In this document: positions 4,729 through 9,989 of the stretch, in pieces
Numbering within the stretch: position 1 is the stretch's first letter
Layout: each line of letters starts with the position of its first letter
Source: Patescibacteria group bacterium
GTDB lineage: Bacteria > Patescibacteria > UBA1384 > CAILIB01
Direction: 5' to 3'
Assembly: GCA_020696955.1 (NCBI GenBank)
Contig: JAJFBK010000065.1
Location: 1 to 9,989 of the forward strand
DNA length: 9,989 bases
Program-made: the position numbers and the translations under genes
The notes under the pieces: generated by a model
The model's database searches: none
What the model saw: the letters and a program-made list of their open reading frames with translations, nothing else
What the model was told of the DNA's origin: nothing

Positions 4729-6651
4729 TTCAATAGGCTGCATTTCAGCCCAATTGGTGCCGCATTTTACCGTGACTTCCAGAGGAACGCTTAATGTTGC
4801 CACTTCTGTCATCGTCTTGGCCAGGAGTTCGGCTATTTCAGGGACATTTTTTTCCGGCACTTCAAGGACAAGTTCGTCATGAACCGTAAGAATCATCTTG
4901 GCCGGGCTTTTTGAATCCGAAAGTTTTTTGGAAAGTGAGTACATGGCCATCTTCAAGATGTCAGCGGCGCTTCCTTGGATCGGCATATTCATGGCTTCCC
5001 GTTCAGCGGCGCTCCGACGTTGGAAATTGGAGGCAGTGATGTCAGGAAAGGCTCTTTTTCGGCCATACAGGGTCTCGGCATACCCCTTCTCCCTGGTTTC
5101 TTTCAAGATCTGATCCAGGTATTCCCGAAGTTTAGGGAAGGTTTTGAAATATTTTTCAATATAGTCCCGTGCCTCAGGCACGGTAATGCCCATATCGACT
5201 GCAAATCCAAAGGCTCCCTTTCCGTAGAGAATAGAAAAGTTAATGATTTTGGCCATGCGGCGATCCACTTGCATGCGCTCAGCCGTTTCGGCGTGAAAGT
5301 CCCGGTGCTCGTTAAAAGCTTTCTTCATGACTTCATCACCAGAAAGATGGGCGGCCAAGCGAAGCTCGATCTGAGAATAATCGGCAGCAACCAGTACCTT
5401 TCCAGGTTCGGAAACAAAGGCCTTCCGAAGCCTTCTGCCTTGCTCGGTCTTTACCGGGATGTTTTGCAGGTTAGGGTTACGAGAAGAAATGCGTCCGCTT
5501 GAGGTGTCTGGAGCATATGAAGTATGAACCCGATTGTTTTCATCCACTAGCTCCTGCAGGGGTTTAACGTAGGTATTCAACAGCTTTGTCAGCTCACGGT
5601 ATTGGAGGAGCAAGCCGGCAAATCGATACGCCTGAGCAAGCTCATGAAGCGTGGCTGCATCGGTGGTATAGCCGGTCTTTCCTTTTCGGACATTGGTAGT
5701 AGGCATCTGCAGCACCTCGTAAAATGTGTGCGCAACTTGGGAAGGGGAATCAGGATTGAACTCTACTCCGGCCCATTCATAGAGCTTGGCCCGCATCTTC
5801 TCCAGCTCTTTGGTAAATTCATCCTCAAGATCCTTTAAATATCCGCAGTCCAGCTTAACGCCGGTTTCCTCCATCTTTCGAAGGGTGGGTGCGAGCTTGA
5901 GGTCCATTTCTTCACTTTCACTTAAAGGACCGGCCGGTGCTACCGGTTCTTCTGTGGCAGCTTCTTCGCTGGCGGGAGCGGAACCAAAAACGTCAGTTGC
6001 TTCAGAAAGCAGTTTATGTGAGGTGGGGAGGTCATTCATCAAGCTCTTAAAGCCAAGTTCCTTGAAAAGACTGATCAGTTTCTCTGGCTTCAGAAGCTCC
6101 ATTTGGCATTCTTGGGCGTTGTAGGTCACCGGAACATCGGTAACGATAGTAGCTAGGCTGTGGCTGAGCCGTGCGCTCTCTTCATTTTCCTGAAGTTTCT
6201 TTAAGATAGCCGGCTTGAAGGTGTCGGTCTTTCCATTTTTTATGGCCTCATAAAGGGCGTCGATTGTGCCAAATTCTTGCACCAGCTTGGTTGCGGTTAC
6301 GTCACCGATACCAGGAACTCCGGGAATATTATCGGAAGGATCGCCTCGCAGCGCCTTGTACTCGATCATCTGGATAGGATCGAAGCCGTACTTTTCACGG
6401 AATTTTTCAGTATCGAAAATAATCGGCTGCTTTGAAGCATTTACCGGAGAGTACACAGAGATCCGATCTTTAATGAGTTGCAGGATGTCCTGGTCTCCTG
6501 TCAGGATCATGACGTTCATCTCAGGATCTTCTTTGATGGTCTGGTTGGCGATTGCCCCTAGCACATCATCAGCTTCGTAGCCTTCAGCCGTGTAGATGGG
6601 GAACTCTAGCTTCTCCACTATTTCGTGGATGCGAGCGATCTGACCTGCCAA
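4702..6651 (-). CDS. polA: DNA polymerase I, main part (rest of 5'-nuclease domain plus polymerase), 5' end lost
   Basis: Pol I fills gaps in repair and replaces Okazaki primers. This frame begins inside the 5'-nuclease domain: GYEADDV (24-30), metal ligands in TGDQD (51-55), GDPSDNIPG (103-111) and a helix-hairpin-helix at 111-123. The family's ~180-residue 3'-5' exonuclease domain is missing; an acidic Ala/Glu/Pro linker (about 211-245) leads directly to the polymerase. Motif A is VAADYSQIELR (Asp424), motif B RRMAKIINFSILYG (Arg464/Arg465, Lys468, Phe472, Tyr476), motif C VHDELV (Asp592). About nine residues usual before motif B seem absent. The only in-frame start is TTG at 6651, not a natural start: the two codons before it (Asp-Asp) continue the family match (DDLAGQ). 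The true N-terminus is in another frame at 6618-6785. Confidence 0.93.
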   Translation of the reverse strand: MAGQIARIHEIVEKLEFPIYTAEGYEADDVLGAIANQTIKEDPEMNVMILTGDQDILQLIKDRISVYSPVNASKQPIIFDTEKFREKYGFDPIQMIEYKALRGDPSDNIPGVPGIGDVTATKLVQEFGTIDALYEAIKNGKTDTFKPAILKKLQENEESARLSHSLATIVTDVPVTYNAQECQMELLKPEKLISLFKELGFKSLMNDLPTSHKLLSEATDVFGSAPASEEAATEEPVAPAGPLSESEEMDLKLAPTLRKMEETGVKLDCGYLKDLEDEFTKELEKMRAKLYEWAGVEFNPDSPSQVAHTFYEVLQMPTTNVRKGKTGYTTDAATLHELAQAYRFAGLLLQYRELTKLLNTYVKPLQELVDENNRVHTSYAPDTSSGRISSRNPNLQNIPVKTEQGRRLRKAFVSEPGKVLVAADYSQIELRLAAHLSGDEVMKKAFNEHRDFHAETAERMQVDRRMAKIINFSILYGKGAFGFAVDMGITVPEARDYIEKYFKTFPKLREYLDQILKETREKGYAETLYGRKRAFPDITASNFQRRSAAEREAMNMPIQGSAADILKMAMYSLSKKLSDSKSPAKMILTVHDELVLEVPEKNVPEIAELLAKTMTEVATLSVPLEVTVKCGTNWAEMQPIESATSALKE

Positions 6652-6785
6652 GTCATCATGCGAGTAAAGCCGTAAACCGCACCGATGAGCTCTCCCTTAG
6701 GCGTGGTGAGTTCTTTTGGAAAGGCATGGTAAGCACGGTATAGCAAGCCGTTTCCGTCTACTATTAAGAATAATTTTTTATTCAT
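6618..6785 (-). pseudogene. polA: DNA polymerase I, N-terminal fragment cut off by deletion and frameshift
   Basis: From ATG at 6785 the frame reads MNKKLFLIVDGNGLLYRAYH and goes on through TPKGELIGAVYGFTRMM, a perfect start for the Pol I 5'-nuclease domain with its first metal aspartate (Asp10). After residue 43 or 44 the family match stops, and the frame ends at 6618 with unrelated residues. The match resumes in another frame at Asp-Asp-Leu-Ala (6657 downward). Compared with Taq and E. coli Pol I, about 35-40 residues are missing, including the conserved FD metal ligand and the arch residues. The start overlaps the murE stop as ATGA, so it was clearly the original start of polA. Confidence 0.9.
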
Positions 6786-8164
6786 AAAGCCAACTTCTTT
6801 TCTACTAATAATTCTTCAACGACCACTCTGTCGTTCCAGGGCACTTGACGCTCTCCGACTATCTTAAAATTCTGAGCGCCCATGCCGGTTAGCAAAATGA
6901 CATCGTCAAGCTTTGCCATATCTAGGGCCTTGGAGATAGCCAGGCGACGGTCAGGAACTTTCCACCACCACTCTCCTTCGCCGGTCTCGTTGGTTTTCTT
7001 AAGGATTGGCCGCTCCAAACGTCCTGACTTGTGATTCGCATTCATGAAAAGAGGTCTGCCACGGGGAACGCCCTTGGCAACGTCCTCAATGATTACCAGT
7101 GGGTTTTCAGTGTAGGGCTCTTCATCTGTAACAAAGACGTAATCACAAAAACGAGCAGCCAAAGCCCCCATGATCGGGCGCTTGGTCTTGTCTCGGTCAC
7201 CGCAGCTTCCGAGTATGGCAATCATTCGGCCTCGTACGTCGGGTCGAAGAGTGGAGTAGAGCTTTTCTAAGGAATCAGGAGTATGGGCGTAATCTACCAT
7301 GACGGAAAAGCCTTTGCGGGTCTCGATTTTTTCAAGGCGTCCTGGCACAGCTGCCAAGTTTTGTAGGCCAGCGGCAATACTGGTCAGCTTGAGGTTAAGG
7401 TTTGCGGCCATGGCAGCGGCGCAGAGGGCATTTTCAATGTTGAACCTGCCAGGAAGCTGCATGTGGACCCTTACGCTTTCACTCTCGTTTTGCAGGGTAA
7501 AGCTCGACCCTCCGGCATGAGAGGATATCTTATGGGCAAAGATGTGATCAGTAGCGCTCAGGTCGGGCTGATCGGTTTGAGTGCTAAAGCTGGTGCGCTT
7601 CGTGGCCTTGGTTTTGGCCAGGAAAAGCGGCCCTGACTCGTCGTCAATGTTGGCCGCCGCACCTTTTAAGGATCTGCCTAAAAACAGCTTTAACTTCGTA
7701 GCTTGATAGTGGGCCCAAGTCGGGTGGTAGTCTAGGTGATCGTGGGTGATGTTGGTGAGACCGACATATTTGAAAGGAATTCCCCAGATCCTGGCCTGAT
7801 CGATAGAATGAGAGGTGACCTCGATAATCAAGGCATTGCAGTGGGCGTCCCGCATTTCCTTGATGAGTTTTTGGAGTTGGAGGGGAGGCAGGACGCTCTT
7901 GTTGCTGTCATTCATCCAAACCCGATCGCCAATCTTGAAGCTAACGGTGGTGGCCATACCAACCTTATAGCCTGCCTCTTCAAGAATCGAAGCCAGCATA
8001 TAGGAAGTGGTGGTCTTTCCCTTGGTTCCGGTGATGCCAAAAACCAGCATGCCACGGGCGGGAAAGCCAAAACGAGCAGCCGCATACCAGGCTCTCATGC
8101 GGTGGGTCCAGAGAATCGTATTGTGAGAAAGTCGTTTTCGAAGAAACTGTTTGAGCGTTGCCAT
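6782..8164 (-). CDS. murE: MurE-type Mur ligase (UDP-MurNAc-dipeptide:amino acid ligase) without the canonical N-terminal domain
   Basis: MurE adds the third amino acid (meso-diaminopimelate or lysine) to UDP-MurNAc-L-Ala-D-Glu in the cytoplasm, using ATP. The 460 residues contain the P-loop GTKGKTTT (46-53), EVTSHSID (115-122), ITHDHLDYH (139-147), a likely carbamylated Lys157 in ATKLKLF, LPGRFNIENAL (237-247), GRLEKI (275-280), DYAHTP (291-296) and GSCGDRDKTKRP (319-330). The first 40 residues are a short basic helix rather than the ~100-residue UDP-sugar-binding domain, a pattern I associate with CPR MurE proteins. The amino-acid selector reads TDEEPYTENP (346-355), not DNPR (diaminopimelate) or DNPA (lysine), so the third residue is uncertain. 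It begins 8 bp after the FemX-type gene and its stop overlaps the polA start by 4 bp. Confidence 0.93.
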   Translation of the reverse strand: MATLKQFLRKRLSHNTILWTHRMRAWYAAARFGFPARGMLVFGITGTKGKTTTSYMLASILEEAGYKVGMATTVSFKIGDRVWMNDSNKSVLPPLQLQKLIKEMRDAHCNALIIEVTSHSIDQARIWGIPFKYVGLTNITHDHLDYHPTWAHYQATKLKLFLGRSLKGAAANIDDESGPLFLAKTKATKRTSFSTQTDQPDLSATDHIFAHKISSHAGGSSFTLQNESESVRVHMQLPGRFNIENALCAAAMAANLNLKLTSIAAGLQNLAAVPGRLEKIETRKGFSVMVDYAHTPDSLEKLYSTLRPDVRGRMIAILGSCGDRDKTKRPIMGALAARFCDYVFVTDEEPYTENPLVIIEDVAKGVPRGRPLFMNANHKSGRLERPILKKTNETGEGEWWWKVPDRRLAISKALDMAKLDDVILLTGMGAQNFKIVGERQVPWNDRVVVEELLVEKKLAL

Positions 8165-8172
8165 ATTTTTTA

Positions 8173-9108
8173 TTAGGAAAATGCGCGCTTGCCACCTCTG
8201 ATCGCCCTGATAAATGTGTACAGAGTATACCAGAAAGGTTTCAAAATGAGATCAAAGGTGCCGGGGTAGCTTATTACTTCGCCTCCGAACCCGACTTTGA
8301 AGCGGCTGGTGCCAGCTGAGGCCTTACCTGAAATGGGTTGCCATTCACTCTTTTCGGCGTTCCATTCAAGGTCAGTTCCCCATAAGTCGTACGTATGGCA
8401 GCCAAACTCTTTGGCAAACTTGATGGTTTCGGCGTGAAGAAGGAAAGGCGCCATTAGCTCTTTGTTTTTATCAGAAGATCCGCCATGCAGGTAGGTGGCA
8501 GTGCCGTTGTGGGTGATAAGCAGGAGGGCCGCTAGATCCTGGCCGTCTTTGCTGGCAAACACCAAATGGGCTTCTTCGTCCTTGGCCAGTTCTTCTACCA
8601 TTACTTTGTAATAATTTTTGGAATGAGTGCGGAAATCCTGGCGGTTGGCTGTGGAGGAGAGCAAATTCCAGAAACGTTCAAAGCTGTCGGAAGCTGTTTT
8701 GCTGACGACTTCCACTGCTATTTCATGCCGCTGTGCCACCCGCACGTTATACCGATGCTTCGATTTCATCTCTTTCAAGAGATCTTCGTATGACTTTTTC
8801 AAGTCGAGCACTATGGTCTGACGAGGCTGGACGGCAAAAGTGGGGATGAGCTTCCGTTTGGTAGTCTTCGCAAGGTTTGCCAGGTTTTTCTGAGACTTCT
8901 CATCCAATGGTTCCAGGCGTAAAAACCAACCGTTTTTAGTGAAGGGAGGAGGTGTAAACGTTTCATCTAGCGAGCATCTTGAAGAAAGCCAGTAGACGGC
9001 GCCAGATACTTTTTTCTCCAAAAACAAATTGTCTCCCTGGCGGTGAGGGTCGTTGCCTATTTTCTTTTGAAAGCGTTCCCAAGCTGGAGAATGAAGAAAG
9101 GATGACAT
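8173..9108 (-). CDS. FemX/FemAB-type peptidoglycan interpeptide-bridge aminoacyltransferase
   Basis: FemABX proteins transfer amino acids from aminoacyl-tRNA to the stem peptide of peptidoglycan precursors, building cross-bridges. The 311 residues show a GNAT-like double fold. KSKHRYNVRVAQRHEI (116-130) matches the family's tRNA/substrate-binding helix (KSKxRxNIRxA). ATYLHGGSSDKNKELMAPFL (204-223) matches the GASSxExRxLMAPYLL motif. TYDLWG (239-244) and SRFKVGFGGEVISYPG (268-283) match the C-terminal FKxGFGG block. The helical coiled-coil arm of the long FemA/B enzymes is absent, so it resembles the short FemX form. It starts the operon with murE and polA, which fits cell-wall synthesis. The ATG at 9108 is chosen because a -10 box ends 6 nt upstream. 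The amino acid transferred is unknown. Confidence 0.88.
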   Translation of the reverse strand: MSSFLHSPAWERFQKKIGNDPHRQGDNLFLEKKVSGAVYWLSSRCSLDETFTPPPFTKNGWFLRLEPLDEKSQKNLANLAKTTKRKLIPTFAVQPRQTIVLDLKKSYEDLLKEMKSKHRYNVRVAQRHEIAVEVVSKTASDSFERFWNLLSSTANRQDFRTHSKNYYKVMVEELAKDEEAHLVFASKDGQDLAALLLITHNGTATYLHGGSSDKNKELMAPFLLHAETIKFAKEFGCHTYDLWGTDLEWNAEKSEWQPISGKASAGTSRFKVGFGGEVISYPGTFDLILKPFWYTLYTFIRAIRGGKRAFS

Positions 9109-9123
9109 ACCAGTATTTTATCA
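9109..9123 (-). promoter_or_regulatory. Extended -10 promoter of the femX-type/murE/polA operon, probably leaderless
   Basis: On the minus strand TGA-TAAAAT (9115-9123) is a TGn-extended -10 box with 5/6 match to TATAAT. Only 6 nt (ACTGGT) separate it from the ATG at 9108, so the predicted transcription start is the A of the start codon. No good -35 box is seen at 16-18 nt. Confidence 0.5.
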
Positions 9124-9181
9124 GATTGTTTTGCTGGTAAATAGGTAGGCAAACAGAGGAAAATCGGGTACTGTATAAGAT

Positions 9182-9778
9182 ATGAAAAAAGATCTTAAAT
9201 CTACTGTCGATTACTTTTTTGAAGTAGGAATGTTGGCGGGCACTCCCCGCAGCTACCATCCTTTCCTTGGAAATGGCCGACAATCCGTGGCTGAGCACGT
9301 TCACAGAGTGGTCCATATCGGGTATGTGTTGGCAGGAATGGAGGAAAAAAAAGTGGACACTGAGAAGGTCTTGAAGATGTGTCTGTTCCATGACGTCATT
9401 GAAACCAGGATCAGCGACCTTAATTATGTCAATCAAAAATACGTTAAGACTGATGACGAAAAAGCCCTGAAAGATCTTGCTGCCCCTCTCCCATTCGGGA
9501 AGGACATTGTGGAAACAGTGGAAGAATATGAAAATCGGGAGAGTCGGGAGTCGATCATTGCCAAGGAAGCAGACATATTAGAATTCATTCTTTCCTTAAA
9601 GGAGCAGATGGACGTCGGGAATGCAAGAGTGGCTAGCTGGCTTCCCCATGCCTGTGGCAGATTAAAGACCGAAAATGGAAAAGCCCTGGCTGAGCAGATT
9701 TTGGAAACCGCGTCCGATGATTGGTGGCATGTAGGCACGGATGACGAATGGTGGATCAGCCGGAACAAGAATAAATAA
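9182..9778 (+). CDS. HD-domain phosphohydrolase, HDDC2/YfbR-like
   Basis: The 198-residue protein has the HD-superfamily metal-binding pattern: SVAEHVHR (His39), LFHDVIETRISD with the HD pair at 70-71 and Glu74, and EADILEF (Asp131). This arrangement and length fit the HDDC2/YfbR group, several of whose members remove phosphate from deoxynucleoside monophosphates, so a nucleotide-pool role is a reasonable guess but not shown. The C-terminus is Trp-rich (DDWWHVGTDDEWW). It is divergent from the femX-type gene across a 73-bp gap and lies 4 bp upstream of valS. No Shine-Dalgarno precedes the ATG; TATAAG lies only 2 nt upstream, so its promoter is unclear (TACTGT, 7 nt from the ATG, is another option). 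Confidence 0.85.
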   Translation: MKKDLKSTVDYFFEVGMLAGTPRSYHPFLGNGRQSVAEHVHRVVHIGYVLAGMEEKKVDTEKVLKMCLFHDVIETRISDLNYVNQKYVKTDDEKALKDLAAPLPFGKDIVETVEEYENRESRESIIAKEADILEFILSLKEQMDVGNARVASWLPHACGRLKTENGKALAEQILETASDDWWHVGTDDEWWISRNKNK

Positions 9779-9782
9779 GATT

Positions 9783-9989
9783 ATGAACGAACAGAACACT
9801 GAATTTGACTTCCCTAAGGCCTATGTAGCTGCGGAGCACGATAACAAGACCTACGAAATGTGGGAGTCTTCCGGTGCATTCTCACCCCATGCCGACCAAA
9901 GCAAGCCAGCTTTTTCTATTGTCATGCCGCCACCTAACGCCAACGGCAATCTTCATATGGGTCATGCCCTAATGATTCCTTTGGAAGAC
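9783..9989 (+). CDS. valS: Valyl-tRNA synthetase, N-terminal part (runs off the window)
   Basis: The 69 visible residues begin MNEQNTEFDFPKAYVAAEHD and contain the class I ATP-binding signature in PPPNANGNLHMGHAL, with HMGH in place of HIGH. TYEMWESSGAF before it matches the KxYxxWExxGxF element of valyl-tRNA synthetases, and the PPPN(A/V)xGxLHMGHAL form fits ValRS better than IleRS or LeuRS. The gene starts 4 nt after the HD gene stop, so the two are probably co-transcribed. The rest, including the editing domain and KMSKS motif, lies outside the window. Confidence 0.93.
   Translation, partial: MNEQNTEFDFPKAYVAAEHDNKTYEMWESSGAFSPHADQSKPAFSIVMPPPNANGNLHMGHALMIPLED

Noticed and set aside
1..9989. 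Alternative genetic code with TGA as an amino acid.
   Set aside because: TGA ends the regulator, murE and GalT-like genes exactly where the protein families end, so it is a stop here.

Overview
The window suggests a small-genome bacterium of the Candidate Phyla Radiation (Patescibacteria). This is inferred from gene content and architecture: a MurE ligase without the usual N-terminal domain, a FemX-type aminoacyltransferase next to it, a DNA polymerase I without a proofreading domain, very short gene spacings with ATGA overlaps, and few Shine-Dalgarno sequences. TGA is used as a stop (for example at the ends of the regulator gene and murE), so the code is standard and the TGA-to-Gly lineages are unlikely. 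No mobile element, phage gene or CRISPR array was seen.

Layout, left to right. Positions 1-432 hold a tRNA-Glu(CTC) on the minus strand with its own terminator, a short intergenic direct repeat, and otherwise no gene. Positions 433-3379 are a minus-strand, probably sugar-phosphate, operon read from right to left. It starts with a ribbon-helix-helix (RHH) DNA-binding domain fused to a degenerate sugar-nucleotidyltransferase-like domain. A phosphomannomutase/phosphoglucomutase follows (ATGA-coupled), then a ROK-family sugar kinase. The mutase gene is split by a 47-bp tandem duplication that shifts the frame. Positions 3398-3774 carry rpsT (ribosomal protein S20) and its strong terminator. Divergent from it, at 3868-4728, lies a GalT-like protein whose usual active-site motif is not recognisable.

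Positions 4702-9108 are a second minus-strand operon: a FemX-type transferase, murE, then polA, with 8 bp and then a 4-bp overlap between genes. polA is broken near its 5' end by an apparent deletion plus frameshift, leaving a 5'-nuclease fragment and a separate long frame. The right edge, 9182-9989, is a plus-strand pair: an HD-domain phosphohydrolase and the start of valS.

The best candidate for something undescribed is the RHH / pseudo-nucleotidyltransferase protein. It has a perfect 15-bp palindrome at its own start codon and heads a sugar-phosphate operon. This looks like a one-component regulator made from a recycled metabolic fold, but that function is inferred. The two frame-breaking rearrangements (mutase and polA) could be real mutations or assembly errors and need read-level checking.
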